DNA of 64,000 bases from Rippkaea orientalis PCC 8801 (GCF_000021805.1 NC_011726.1:1488001-1552000), one strand, 5' to 3'; counted from the first letter of the stretch, positions 9,073 to 18,290 are shown. Translations and numbers: made by a program. The notes: generated from the sequence alone by a model not told the origin.

Positions 9073-10422
9073 TTATTTATTGAGCAAATGTTCCACAACA
9101 AAATTAGTGTACACTTCTCCGGCTAAAAAAGCGGGGGTTTCTAGGATCCGTTGATGAAAATCAAGGGTTGTCGGAATACCCGTAATCGCGCATTCTCTAA
9201 GGGCGCGTTTCATCCGTTTAATGGCCATTTGGCGATCGGGAGCCCAAACAATTAATTTACCAATCAAAGAGTCATAATACGGCGGAATTTCATAATCCGT
9301 ATAGACATGAGAATCCATTCTAACCCCTGGACCACCTGGAGGAAGATAAGCACTAATTTTACCCGGATGAGGTCGAAAATTATGGTCAGGATCTTCTGCA
9401 TTGATGCGACACTCGATGGCATGGCCTTGAAGATTGACCTGATCTTGCGTAAAAGACAGCTTTTCGCCTTGGGCAATGCGAATTTGCTCCGCGATTAAAT
9501 CTAACCCTGAAATCATTTCCGTGACGGGGTGTTCGACTTGAATCCGGGTATTCATCTCCATAAAGTAGAAATTACCCTGATTATCCACTAAAAATTCTAC
9601 TGTTCCTGCCCCAACATAATCAATCGACTTAGCTGCCTTCACCGCAGCTTCTCCCATTTTCAAGCGTAATTCAGGGGTTAAAAAGGGACTAGGGGCTTCT
9701 TCAAGGAGTTTTTGGTGACGACGCTGAATAGAACAGTCCCTCTCGCCTAAATGAACCACATTTCCCTGACTATCGGCCAAGATTTGAAATTCGATATGAC
9801 GGGGACGTTCAATAAACTTTTCCAAATACACTCCCTTATTGCCAAAAGCCGCTTCTGCTTCTCCTTGGGCACTTTGGAAAGCGCGAGAAAATTCGCTATC
9901 TTCTCTCACCAGACGCATTCCCCGACCTCCACCGCCAGCAGTGGCTTTAATCATCATCGGATAGCCAATATCACGGGCAATTTCTTGGGCTTCTTGTTCC
10001 GTCTCGATGACCCCCCAACTCCCCGGAACCGTAGGGACTCCAGCCTTTTGCATCGTTTTTTTGGCTGTTGATTTGTCCCCCATCGCTCGAATGGCTTCAG
10101 GACTGGGGCCAATGAAGGTAATTTGATGATCGGCACAAATTTCGGAAAATTTAGCGTTTTCTGCTAAAAAGCCGTAGCCTGGATGAATCGCTGTCGCGTT
10201 ACGAGTGAGGGCGGCGGAGATAATATTGGGGATATTGAGATAACTTTTGTTACTCGAAGGGGGGCCGATGCAAACGCTTTCATCCGCCAGTTGGACATGA
10301 AGGGCTTGACGGTCGATGGTGGAGTGAACAGCAACCGTGGCAATGCCTAATTCTTCACAGCTATGTAAAATTCGTAAGGCGATTTCTCCGCGATTGGCAA
10401 TCAGGATTTTGGAAAATTGCAT
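9073..10422 (-). CDS. accC: Acetyl-CoA carboxylase, biotin carboxylase subunit
   Basis: 449 aa, full length for AccC. It carboxylates biotin on AccB with ATP and bicarbonate in the first step of fatty-acid synthesis. Seen in order: the N-terminal domain [16 protein letters not shown], the ATP-grasp glycine loop [14 protein letters not shown], the catalytic segment [21 protein letters not shown], and the C-terminal domain with ECRINAEDP. The gene is monocistronic or leads nothing on its strand nearby; the adjacent upstream gene is a small zinc-ribbon ORF 60 bases away on the same strand. Confidence 0.97.
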   Translation of the reverse strand: MQFSKILIANRGEIALRILHSCEELGIATVAVHSTIDRQALHVQLADESVCIGPPSSNKSYLNIPNIISAALTRNATAIHPGYGFLAENAKFSEICADHQITFIGPSPEAIRAMGDKSTAKKTMQKAGVPTVPGSWGVIETEQEAQEIARDIGYPMMIKATAGGGGRGMRLVREDSEFSRAFQSAQGEAEAAFGNKGVYLEKFIERPRHIEFQILADSQGNVVHLGERDCSIQRRHQKLLEEAPSPFLTPELRLKMGEAAVKAAKSIDYVGAGTVEFLVDNQGNFYFMEMNTRIQVEHPVTEMISGLDLIAEQIRIAQGEKLSFTQDQVNLQGHAIECRINAEDPDHNFRPHPGKISAYLPPGGPGVRMDSHVYTDYEIPPYYDSLIGKLIVWAPDRQMAIKRMKRALRECAITGIPTTLDFHQRILETPAFLAGEVYTNFVVEHLLNK

Positions 10423-10482
10423 CGTTTGACCCGCGCATAAAACAGTTCTATTACTAAAATATCTGGTTTTGTCCCCTAAGAT

Positions 10483-10731
10483 TTAGTCAATGGGTTTATT
10501 GACGTTAGTGGGTGGGCGATCGCTACTCCAACCCCACCAAGCTTGTCCGCATTCGCACTGATAAAATTCTTGCCATTTGCGACGATAATCTTCTCCCATC
10601 ACAGGAGAACGGCGATTAATCCAGACCTGTTGTGCTTGACTGGCTTTATTGTGACAACGGGGACAGTGGAATTGTACCCCATGAATGGCCGTCTGGGTCC
10701 AAGCTGGAGGAGAAGGGCTAAAAGCGTCCAT
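10483..10731 (-). CDS. Small zinc-ribbon protein, 82 aa
   Basis: Contains HCPRC and QCECG, which could form a four-Cys zinc ribbon, separated by about 34 residues. It is Trp-rich (PAWTQ, VWINR, AWWGW). Function is unknown. It is cytosolic and codirectional with accC, 60 bases upstream of it, so it may be cotranscribed. Its first four codons and 5' region are part of a 68-bp sequence that is repeated beyond the neighbouring toxin-antitoxin module (11571-11638). This suggests that its original promoter region was separated from older flanking DNA by an insertion. Confidence 0.65.
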   Translation of the reverse strand: MDAFSPSPPAWTQTAIHGVQFHCPRCHNKASQAQQVWINRRSPVMGEDYRRKWQEFYQCECGQAWWGWSSDRPPTNVNKPID

Positions 10732-10787
10732 TTCGGTTTCCTTCGATAAAGTAGCGATTATCCTTATTATGGAGCAATAGCGAGTCA
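10720..10787. repeat. 68-bp direct repeat, copy 1
   Basis: Matches 11571-11638 with a single mismatch (A at 10779, G at 11630). This copy contains the first codons and leader of the zinc-ribbon gene. The two copies bracket the PIN/Phd module. Confidence 0.9.
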
Positions 10788-10856
10788 GTAAGATTTCAGA
10801 GCTTTACGAGGGTGATGTAGAAGCAATTATTTCTAGCTTGGTTGATCTGCATTTCA

Positions 10857-11255
10857 CTAAAAACTAGCTGCCCAAAGCAAAGAGACTTTATATTGATTAA
10901 ATGTTGAATCCGCACTCACAAGTGTCATATCTTCTACCTGAGCTTGTGCAATCAGCATTCGGTCAAAAGGATCACGATGATGTAAAGGCAATGCAGCCAC
11001 CCGCAAAGCATGAGAAGCATTGATCTTTAACGATCTAGCTCCTAGTTGAGTCATTCGAGTAGAAACGTAATCATCTATTGGTTCTGGCAGTGGCAGCTTA
11101 CCGATTGAAACCTTAATTCCCATCTCCCAAACACTGGCAACAGAAAACCACACTTCATTGCTTTCGTTGGCAATTTGTTCAATTACATTCTCACTTAACT
11201 TTTCTGGTTGAGCAAACCACCACAGCCAGCATTGTGTATCTAGTAAAAGTCTCAC
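10857..11255 (-). CDS. PIN-domain toxin (VapC family) of a type II toxin-antitoxin system
   Basis: 132 aa, typical PIN ribonuclease length. Acidic active-site residues are visible in RLLLDTQCWLWW (Asp6), SVASVWEMGIK (Glu), and HHRDPFDRMLIAQAQ with a further VSAD near the C-terminus. The family cleaves RNA, often tRNA, when not bound by its antitoxin. Its ATG overlaps the stop of the upstream antitoxin by four bases (ATGA), which implies translational coupling. Both genes lie between two copies of a 68-bp repeat, which suggests acquisition as a unit. Confidence 0.9.
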   Translation of the reverse strand: MRLLLDTQCWLWWFAQPEKLSENVIEQIANESNEVWFSVASVWEMGIKVSIGKLPLPEPIDDYVSTRMTQLGARSLKINASHALRVAALPLHHRDPFDRMLIAQAQVEDMTLVSADSTFNQYKVSLLWAASF

Positions 11256-11497
11256 TCTGTGCCACCCTCAAATGCTACCAAAATATCTTCTGGTAAAGGA
11301 GCATTAAAGTCATCTGGTACGGTAAACATCCCTCGATCTTGTCCTAAACTAGACCGTCGATCTGAAGATGTCCGAAATGGAACAAGCTTAGCAATGGGGA
11401 TACCTCGGTTTGAAATAACGATTACTTCTCCGAGTTCCACACGGGACAATAGCCGAGAAAGGTTTGTTTTAGCCTGATGAATGTTTACTGTTTCCAT
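11252..11497 (-). CDS. Phd/YefM-type antitoxin
   Basis: 81 aa. The N-terminus (ETVNIHQAKTNLSRLLSRVELGEVIVISNRGIPIAKLVPF) is the Phd/YefM DNA-binding fold. The acidic C-terminal tail (PDDFNAPLPEDILVAFEG) is the toxin-neutralising segment. It is expected to repress its own promoter together with the PIN toxin encoded immediately downstream, with which it overlaps by four bases. Confidence 0.92.
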   Translation of the reverse strand: METVNIHQAKTNLSRLLSRVELGEVIVISNRGIPIAKLVPFRTSSDRRSSLGQDRGMFTVPDDFNAPLPEDILVAFEGGTE

Positions 11498-11862
11498 AGC
11501 CTAAAAGAACTAAGTCTACAAACTAAGTTTAATCTAGTCACAACAATTCTGCAAAGGCAAGTTAATTTAGAAAAGCGTCCATTTCGGTTTCCTTCGATAA
11601 AGTAGCGATTATCCTTATTATGGAGCAATGGCGAGTCAATAACTATGGGGTATGTTATCGGTGAATGTTTCGGGCTATCGTCGGAAAATATACAAAAAGT
11701 TGCACTGATAACATTCTCTACAGGAGGATTATCCAGAAACTTTCTCTTTTTTGTACGCTGAGGCTTGACTATCCAGAAAAAATCGGTATGATGAATAGTT
11801 AGAGTACAAAAAGCACTAAAACCTCTTCCTGAAAGACCAATTACAAATAGAAGAATTGCGAC
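11498..11862. other. 365-base gap between the antitoxin and TIR genes
   Basis: Holds the antitoxin promoter region, copy 2 of the 68-bp repeat, and about 220 bases before the TIR gene in which TATCCAGAAA occurs twice (near 11730 and 11770). No gene is convincing; the minus-strand frame here is a non-conserved-looking overlap. Confidence 0.6.
11571..11638. repeat. 68-bp direct repeat, copy 2
   Basis: 67 of 68 positions are identical to 10720-10787. It lies upstream of the toxin-antitoxin promoter and carries an orphan copy of the zinc-ribbon gene's leader and first codons, not followed by the rest of that gene. Confidence 0.9.
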
Positions 11863-12546
11863 ATGGCTAGATGCACAGCACCAGTACGAGGACATCGATC
11901 AGCGGCAGCAGAGGCAGCCTGCCCTGTATGCGGTTCCCGCAGCAGCTATCGCTATAGTGGTTATGACTCGCCTTACTCCTCATCGGGCAGCAGCAAGAAT
12001 AGTTATGGCAACGGTGGCAGCAGCAGTTCCAGACCGCGCTGGTCAAAAGCGGGTTCGTCCATTTCGTACACGCCCTCCCAAGTGCAGTCACTTACACCAA
12101 TTCGACAAACTGTTGAGACGAGAGCGGCAGAGCAACCTGACCTTCGTGACGCTTTCCTCTGTCACGCTTGGGACGACCGGCAGGGGCCAGCCAAAGAGCT
12201 GCACGATTTGCTCGTATCAGCTGGCGTCAAAGTTTGGTTCAGTGAGAACGATCTTGGCCTTGGTGTTCCGATGATGCGGGCTATCGACAAAGGCTTAGCG
12301 AATTCGCGAATCGGGCTTGTGCTGGTGACCCCTGCGCTTCTGGCTCGCCTCCCCAAAGAAAGCATCGCCGACAAAGAGCTTTCGACACTCCTAGCGGGTA
12401 ATCGGCTTATTCCCATCGTGCACAACACGACTTATGAAGATCTACGCAATGTCAGCCCCATGCTCGCATCCCGAAGCGGTCTGGATACAGCGGAAGATTC
12501 AATGGCTGTTGTCGCGGCAAAAATCGCCGAGCTCGTTGCGCTGTAA
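11863..12546 (+). CDS. TIR-domain protein with N-terminal Cys/Ser-rich region
   Basis: 227 aa. Residues ~95-225 form a TIR domain: DAFLCHAWDDRQGPAKELHDLL, VKVWFSENDLGLG with Glu128 at the position of the catalytic glutamate of NAD-cleaving TIRs, RIGLVLVTPALL, and a final helix. The first 25 residues have Cys4, His11, Cys20 and Cys23, a possible metal site. A Ser/Gly/Tyr-rich linker (~residues 28-65) follows. The gene is clearly richer in GC than its neighbours and uses different codons, which points to recent transfer. TIR proteins of bacteria often work in abortive-infection immunity by depleting NAD or making signalling nucleotides; no partner gene is adjacent. The ATG start has only a weak Shine-Dalgarno. 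Confidence 0.85.
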   Translation: MARCTAPVRGHRSAAAEAACPVCGSRSSYRYSGYDSPYSSSGSSKNSYGNGGSSSSRPRWSKAGSSISYTPSQVQSLTPIRQTVETRAAEQPDLRDAFLCHAWDDRQGPAKELHDLLVSAGVKVWFSENDLGLGVPMMRAIDKGLANSRIGLVLVTPALLARLPKESIADKELSTLLAGNRLIPIVHNTTYEDLRNVSPMLASRSGLDTAEDSMAVVAAKIAELVAL

Positions 12547-12592
12547 CGCCACAAATGCGATCTAACAACCGTGTTGCAGTGCGATCGCCGAT

Positions 12593-12675
12593 CTTGTAGG
12601 GTGCGTTAACTGAAAGTACGGCACCATCTCTATCATTAATTCGGTGGGTTACGCTGTCGCTAACCCACCCTACAG
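12593..12675. repeat. GGTGGGTTA hairpin repeat
   Basis: Contains TAGGGTGCGTTAA and then a stem pairing GGTGGGTTA (12643-12651) with TAACCCACC (12661-12669). The outer sequence ends TAACCCACCCTA. Related hairpins occur at 47032-47058 and, as a half-copy, at about 46500. It separates the convergent TIR and diguanylate cyclase genes and may serve as a terminator. Confidence 0.65.
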
Positions 12676-12681
12676 TGGTGA

Positions 12682-14559
12682 TTACTGATTAACGAAGATG
12701 CGATCGCGGCCTTGTCCTTTTGCTTGGTAGAGGGCTAAATCAGCTTCCATCAGTAAACTTTCTACGACGGTTTGTGGAGTCGGATAAGTAGTCGCAATAC
12801 CAAAACTCAGGGTAACATAATCACTAACCAGGGAAGCTCGGTGTTCAAGTTTTAACCCCCTCAGTCGAGAACGAATCTCTCCGGCTATATGAACAGCCCC
12901 GGAAATATCGGTATTTGGTAAAACAATGGCAAATTCTTCGCCTCCATGCCGTGCTACTAAATCAGCAGGCCGTTTGACGCTTTGCTGGAGTACTTGAGCC
13001 ACCTGTTGTAAACAGTTATCTCCTGCGGGATGCCCATAGGTATCATTATAAAATTTGAAAAAATCCACATCACAGACAATTAAGGATAGGGGTTGTTTCG
13101 CCCGTGTGAGTCTTCGCCATTCTTGTTGCAAATATTCATCAAAACGACGACGGTTGGCGACTTCAGTGAGACTATCAACAAAGGCTAACTGTTCTAATTC
13201 TTCATTGGCGAGTCGTAATTCTCGATAAAGTTGTTCTTGTTCTAGGGCAATGCCAATATAAAGGGAAAAGTGTTTGAGACAGTGAATTTCCCAATCTTCC
13301 CAGTATCGAGGACTCCGACAATGTTGCGCTACCAAAAGTCCCCATAATTCTTGTCCCTGGACAATGGGTATTACTAAATTCGCTTTGACTTGTAACTCGG
13401 TTAACCATTGAATATGACAAGGACTCAATTCGCTATTCTCAAGATCAGGGATTAAATGAATACGTCCTGTTTTATACTTAGGTAGGTAATGGGCGATAAA
13501 TTCTTCATCCAGTAAAATCCTCCCTAAGAGCGATCGCCACGGGGACACCACGGATTCAAACGTAACAACTCCACTCCAGTCGGGTTTAAAGCGATAAATC
13601 AACAGTCGATCAATGTGTAAAAATTGACGCATTTCTTTGATCGAAATCTTGAGGATCGCATCAAGTTCTAAGGACTGATGAATGCGCGTAGCAATGGAAT
13701 TGAGCAGCTTTTCTCCACCTTTTTGCCGTCTGAGTCGAGATTTTATCGCTTGATATGGAGTAATATCTTGTGCTGTGGCAATAATTTGTTGCGGGGAACC
13801 ATGGGAAGTTCGTGTAAAGATTTTGAGGGTACTATTGAGCCAACACCATTGACCCTGAGCATTTTTTAGGCGATATTCTAGGGTTACTTGGTCTTGATCT
13901 TTCAGGGTTAAACATTGTCGGTAAGCGTCCGTTAGACGATCGCGATCTTCACTATGGATTAATTGCGTCCATTGTGTAATATTGGCTAACAATGGGGGGA
14001 GATTTTCGTATCCCAAAAGTTGACTTAAGCTTGAATTAATATAAAGATATTCCTGTTTTTGCAACTCATAGAGATAAAAAAAATTAGGTAGCTTTTCAAG
14101 TATTTTATATTCTAAACTTTCAAGAAAAATCAAATTTTTAACAAGGTTTTCTTGGCAAATACCTTCAATAATTATTTTATTTTCATCTGTTTTTAAAAAT
14201 TGTATTTTATTGTCTAAGTAAATAACTTCATCCTCGTTTCTCAACCAACGACATTTAAAATCTTCGGTTCTTGGCAATTCGACAATATTCTTGAAAATTT
14301 GCTTAACTTGACCTTGGTCTTCAGGATGAATATAATTAAGTAAATTATATGGATTAGAAATTATTTCTTCGGGAGTAATATTCAGTAAATTCTTAACCCC
14401 AGAACTAACAAAATTGATTATTATTGTTCCTTCTAAGTGCCAAACAATCTGATAAAAAATCAAGGAAATTTGACTCTTTATCGTGGGTGAAAAACTAGAT
14501 CTAGAGTATCTTATTCCTTCTTCTTCTTCTTTATTGAATTTATCATCAGACGTGATCAC
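12682..14559 (-). CDS. PAS-PAS-GAF diguanylate cyclase with a cyanobacteriochrome-like GAF domain
   Basis: 625 aa, soluble. Two PAS/PAC modules occupy roughly residues 30-270. A GAF domain at ~285-445 closely follows the cyanobacteriochrome pattern (LLIYRFKPDWSGVVTFESV, GRIHLIPDLENSELSPCHIQWL, VKANLVIPIVQGQELWGLLVAQHC). Cys381-His is the expected bilin-linkage pair. The second-Cys motif of DXCF types reads DEEF here. The C-terminal GGDEF domain has GGEEF at 539-543 and an intact RPAD inhibitory site at 530-533, so it should make c-di-GMP and be product-inhibited. The start is GTG. Light-controlled c-di-GMP synthesis is inferred; bilin binding is unproven. Confidence 0.88.
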   Translation of the reverse strand: MITSDDKFNKEEEEGIRYSRSSFSPTIKSQISLIFYQIVWHLEGTIIINFVSSGVKNLLNITPEEIISNPYNLLNYIHPEDQGQVKQIFKNIVELPRTEDFKCRWLRNEDEVIYLDNKIQFLKTDENKIIIEGICQENLVKNLIFLESLEYKILEKLPNFFYLYELQKQEYLYINSSLSQLLGYENLPPLLANITQWTQLIHSEDRDRLTDAYRQCLTLKDQDQVTLEYRLKNAQGQWCWLNSTLKIFTRTSHGSPQQIIATAQDITPYQAIKSRLRRQKGGEKLLNSIATRIHQSLELDAILKISIKEMRQFLHIDRLLIYRFKPDWSGVVTFESVVSPWRSLLGRILLDEEFIAHYLPKYKTGRIHLIPDLENSELSPCHIQWLTELQVKANLVIPIVQGQELWGLLVAQHCRSPRYWEDWEIHCLKHFSLYIGIALEQEQLYRELRLANEELEQLAFVDSLTEVANRRRFDEYLQQEWRRLTRAKQPLSLIVCDVDFFKFYNDTYGHPAGDNCLQQVAQVLQQSVKRPADLVARHGGEEFAIVLPNTDISGAVHIAGEIRSRLRGLKLEHRASLVSDYVTLSFGIATTYPTPQTVVESLLMEADLALYQAKGQGRDRIFVNQ

Positions 14560-14811
14560 GCTTATGTTTCCTCAATTGGGACTGATGGCAGTTGGAGTAT
14601 CGCTTAGGACATTCGGACAAGGGCAACCCTTGCTTTACAGATCAACTACTTTTGCAGAGCAGTATATCGGTACGATTTATTACTCGCTATTTGATTGTAC
14701 TCTACATTTAGACAAAACTGTTGAAATTTTCCAACTAACATAGTCTAATTGACACAAAAATCCTATGGGCGTGATTATTTACAAAAAAAGCAATAAATAA
14801 CTGCTAAAAGC

Positions 14812-15183
14812 TTAAATTTCTCCCAATCTCTCCAGTATGATCTGAGAATAGCTAATGAGTTGTTCAATGCGATCGCACATAACCCCTAATCGTTGTTCTT
14901 TGGTTTTTTGTTGGCGCGCAGACTGCAAAAACAGCAAATCAGTTGCCAATAAGCGCAAATTACGCTGAATTTCCGTCTGAGTAGACTGGAAAACCGACGT
15001 TAGGGAGGAATCTAACCCTTCAAGGGTTGACCCTAGGATCTGTTCTTGGAAAATTCCTTGTAATTCTTGCAAATTCTCGGATAATTTTGCTAAATTAACG
15101 TCATTAGCCCCAACTTGCCCTTGTAGTTTCGTCAAGACAACGAGAAAATTTAGATAGGATTCTTGAGAAAATTTCGGTAGCAT
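14812..15183 (-). CDS. PatD-like protein (heterocyst frequency control family)
   Basis: 123 aa, fully helical. The C-terminal half (QRNLRLLATDLLFLQSARQQKTKEQRLGVMCDRIEQLISYSQ) matches my memory of the PatD family pattern, in which a FLQxARQ stretch is followed by RLxxxxDRLxxLIxYCQ. PatD influences heterocyst frequency in Anabaena, but homologues exist in many cyanobacteria without heterocysts, where the role is unknown. It is divergent from rel with a 279-base shared promoter region. The family call is tentative. Confidence 0.6.
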   Translation of the reverse strand: MLPKFSQESYLNFLVVLTKLQGQVGANDVNLAKLSENLQELQGIFQEQILGSTLEGLDSSLTSVFQSTQTEIQRNLRLLATDLLFLQSARQQKTKEQRLGVMCDRIEQLISYSQIILERLGEI

Positions 15184-15462
15184 AGATAACCAGATTGCGC
15201 TAAGATTAAGTTAAGTAATGTTAAAATTAAAGCCTAGCTTTAACAGGATCTAAACCTCCCTTTAAACTGAAATTATTAAGATAAATACTTATTTTTGCCA
15301 CCTAATGCTGGTAACAATGGTAGAAAGAAGGCATTAATCAAAGTATCATTAAAATTTTAGCCAGTTAATTGGGTTATCACTCCTCACTTATCCCTTTAGA
15401 CCTTTTGTACTACATTACTCGTCCCTAATATCGTCCCCTTACCTCGAAACTAAACCGATCTT

Positions 15463-17694
15463 ATGAATGTCGTTACTTATCCTGAGTCGAAACCCGTTAC
15501 CTTACCTCTTCCTGATTGGCTGAACCAATGTTTAATCGCTTATCAATCCGATAGTAACAGCGAGGAGATCAGTCTGATTTGTCGCGCGTTCAACTTTGCT
15601 TACCAACTCCATGAAGGACAATATCGGAAATCGGGAGAACCGTATATAGCCCATCCTATCGCCGTTGCAGGATTATTACGGGATTTAGGGGGAGATAAGG
15701 CCATGATTGCGGCGGGATTTCTCCATGATGTCGTAGAAGATACCGATGTTACCGTAGAACAAATCGAAGAAAATTTTGGGTCAGAAGTCAGACAGTTAGT
15801 CGAAGGGGTCACAAAACTCTCGAAATTCAATTTTTCGAGTAAAACAGAACATCAAGCCGAAAATTTTCGGCGGATGTTTTTAGCCATGGCCAAGGATATT
15901 CGGGTGATTGTGGTTAAATTAGCCGATCGCCTCCACAATATGCGAACCCTAGAACACCTCAAACCCGAAAAACAAGAACGCATTGCTAGAGAAACCAAAG
16001 AAATTTTTGCCCCTTTAGCCAATCGGCTAGGTATCTGGCGGTTTAAGTGGGAATTAGAAGATTTATCGTTTAAATACCTAGAACCCGAAGCCTATCGAGA
16101 AATTCAATCGTTGGTAGCGGAAAAACGCAGCGATCGCGAAACCCGTCTGGAAACCATCAAAGAAATGTTACGGCAACGTCTGCAAAAAATTGGAGTTCAG
16201 GTCGTAGAACTCCAAGGCCGCCCCAAGCATTTGTACGGAATATATCATAAAATGCAGCGACAGCAAAAAGGATTCAATCAAATTTATGATATTGCTGCCC
16301 TAAGAATTATTGTCAAAAATAATGAAGATTGTTATCGTGCCCTAGCGGTGGTTCACGACGCTTTTAAACCCATTCCAGGGCGATTTAAAGACTATATTGG
16401 ACTCCCTAAACCCAACCGCTACCAATCTCTTCATACAACAGTCGTTGGGTTAACGGGTCGTCCCCTAGAAGTACAAATTCGTACTTTGGAAATGCACCAC
16501 ATCGCAGAATACGGGATTGCCGCCCATTGGAAGTATAAAGAAACCGGGGGGTCAGACCATACCGAACTGTCAGAAGAAGATGAGAAATTTACCTGGTTGC
16601 GTCAACTCCTTGAATGGCAAAAAGATCTCCAAGATGCCCAAGAATACGTCGATACTCTCAAAGATAACCTCTTTGATGATGATGTGTATGTCTTTACTCC
16701 CCAAGGGGATGTGGTGGCGTTAGCCCGAGGATCAACCCCCGTAGACTTCGCCTATCGCATCCATACAGAAGTCGGCAACCACATGAAAGGGGCGAGAATT
16801 AACGAAAAATGGTCAGTTTTAGATACCCCCCTGCATAATGGCGATATTGTTGAGATTATTACCCAGAAAAACTGTCATCCTAGCCTAGATTGGTTGAATT
16901 TTGCCGTTACTCCTAGTGCGCGTAACCGTATCCGTCAATGGTATAAGCGATCGCGCAGAGAAGAGAATGTGGCGCGAGGACGGGAGATGTTAGAGAAGGA
17001 ACTGGGCAAAAGTGGCTTAGATGCGTTATTAAAATCTGATCCGATGCAGATGGTAGCCGAACGGTGTAACTATCAGTCCGTTGAAGACTTATTGGCAGCT
17101 TTGGGATATGGGGAAATTACCCTCAATCAAGTGATCAAACGGTGGCGGGAAGTAACGGCTAAAACCCAAGAAAACCAAACAGTAGAGGGTTTTTCTAATC
17201 CTTGTCCTCCGTCTTCTTGTCCAGGGAAACAAAGTAAATCGCCCATTATGGGGGTTGAGGGGTTAGTCTATAATATGGCCGGGTGTTGTCATCCCTTGCC
17301 TGGAGAAGCGATTATTGGCATAGTCACCCTGGGGGCTAAGGGCATTTCTATCCATCGCCAAGGCTGTCCTAATATAGAGACGATTCCTAGCGATCGCTTA
17401 GTTCCCGTGCGTTGGAATCCCACCGAGAATCAAACCTGTCTGACGACTTATCCGGTGGATATTGCCATTGAAGCCTTAGATCGGGTGGGAGTGCTTAAGG
17501 ACATTTTATCACGGCTGAGCGACAATAATATTAATGTTCGTAACGCCGGGGTGAAAACGGGACGCAATAAACCAGCGATGATTAGTTTACGCATTGATAT
17601 CCGCGATCGTCAACAATTAGAATGTGTCATCAATCAGATCCGAAATATGAGTGATATTCTCAGTATTCATCGGGTTAATAGTTTGGAAGCTTAG
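15463..17694 (+). CDS. rel: Bifunctional (p)ppGpp synthetase/hydrolase (RelA/SpoT homologue)
   Basis: 743 aa, the usual long Rsh length. The HD hydrolase domain has HDVVEDTD and RLHNMRTL. The synthetase domain has KDYIGLPKPNRYQSLHTTV and QIRTLEMH. The TGS domain starts VYVFTPQGDVVALARGSTPVDFAY. The helical/CC region has GCCHPLPGEAIIG, and the C-terminal ACT domain reads VDIAIEALDRVGVLKDI. Both catalytic halves look intact, so it should synthesise and degrade the stringent-response alarmone. As the long-form Rsh it probably controls basal (p)ppGpp. ATG start; no cotranscribed partner. Confidence 0.96.
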   Translation: MNVVTYPESKPVTLPLPDWLNQCLIAYQSDSNSEEISLICRAFNFAYQLHEGQYRKSGEPYIAHPIAVAGLLRDLGGDKAMIAAGFLHDVVEDTDVTVEQIEENFGSEVRQLVEGVTKLSKFNFSSKTEHQAENFRRMFLAMAKDIRVIVVKLADRLHNMRTLEHLKPEKQERIARETKEIFAPLANRLGIWRFKWELEDLSFKYLEPEAYREIQSLVAEKRSDRETRLETIKEMLRQRLQKIGVQVVELQGRPKHLYGIYHKMQRQQKGFNQIYDIAALRIIVKNNEDCYRALAVVHDAFKPIPGRFKDYIGLPKPNRYQSLHTTVVGLTGRPLEVQIRTLEMHHIAEYGIAAHWKYKETGGSDHTELSEEDEKFTWLRQLLEWQKDLQDAQEYVDTLKDNLFDDDVYVFTPQGDVVALARGSTPVDFAYRIHTEVGNHMKGARINEKWSVLDTPLHNGDIVEIITQKNCHPSLDWLNFAVTPSARNRIRQWYKRSRREENVARGREMLEKELGKSGLDALLKSDPMQMVAERCNYQSVEDLLAALGYGEITLNQVIKRWREVTAKTQENQTVEGFSNPCPPSSCPGKQSKSPIMGVEGLVYNMAGCCHPLPGEAIIGIVTLGAKGISIHRQGCPNIETIPSDRLVPVRWNPTENQTCLTTYPVDIAIEALDRVGVLKDILSRLSDNNINVRNAGVKTGRNKPAMISLRIDIRDRQQLECVINQIRNMSDILSIHRVNSLEA

Positions 17695-17721
17695 GGAATT
17701 AACGAAGTCACCAAGTCAGTA

Positions 17722-17850
17722 GGGGCTTAATAATATTAAGCCTGTATGGCTGTTCGCCCCTACATTAATAAGTAAGTCGGTATAAATAAAGATAGGGTGG
17801 GCAATGCCCACCCTACGGATATTATTCGTTTTATTATACCGAGCTCGTTA
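17722..17850. repeat. Palindrome plus MITE-like element
   Basis: Two elements lie side by side. 17724-17742 contains GGCTTAATAATATTAAGCC, seen again at 31131-31149. 17769-17850 is an inverted-repeat element with ends TAAGTAAGTCGGTATAA and TTATACCGAGCTCGTTA around the core TAGGGTGGGCAATGCCCACC. Together they fill most of the 174 bases between rel and crcB. Confidence 0.75.
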
Positions 17851-17868
17851 GCACAGGATTAAGAATTT

Positions 17869-18249
17869 ATGCCAAATTATTTACAATTTTTAATCGTATT
17901 TTTGGGAGGGGGACTGGGTAGTTGTTCGCGCTATGTTGTTAGTAAAGTTATTAGTAGCCAATTAGAAAGTATTTTCCCTTGGGGAACATTTACCGTTAAT
18001 ATTATTGGATGTTTTCTGATTGGTATTTTTATTGGAATGATTCAACGGTTTCAATTTCATCCCAATTTAACTGTATTATTAGTAACAGGATTTTGTGGCG
18101 GTTTTACAACATTTTCTTCCTTCTCCTATGAGAATTATTTATTGCTTAAAAATAGTGAATATTTATTAGGTTTACTGTATACTTTTATGAGTTTATGTTG
18201 GGGATTTGCTGCAACTTTTTTAGCGATTTTTCTAATAAGAAGGTTTTGA
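17869..18249 (+). CDS. crcB: Fluoride exporter, CrcB/Fluc family
   Basis: 126 aa with four hydrophobic helices. Family signatures are GGGLGSCSRY, WGTFTVNIIGCFLIG and GFCGGFTTFSSFS, whose Asn and Phe residues line the fluoride pathway. It works as a dual-topology dimer in the plasma membrane that lets fluoride leave the cell. No crcB (fluoride) riboswitch was recognised in the short upstream region, which is occupied by a repeat element. Confidence 0.95.
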   Translation: MPNYLQFLIVFLGGGLGSCSRYVVSKVISSQLESIFPWGTFTVNIIGCFLIGIFIGMIQRFQFHPNLTVLLVTGFCGGFTTFSSFSYENYLLLKNSEYLLGLLYTFMSLCWGFAATFLAIFLIRRF

Positions 18250-18290
18250 AGCGATAAAGAAAATCAAACTGTATTCAAAGGATTTTATCA

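Noticed and set aside
11485-11895. 136-codon minus-strand frame between the antitoxin and TIR genes
   Set aside because: It covers the 68-bp repeat and promoter DNA, overlaps both neighbours, and has no family-like sequence.
14483-14743. 86-codon plus-strand frame at the diguanylate cyclase 5' end
   Set aside because: Partly antisense to the cyclase gene and without a ribosome site or recognisable sequence.
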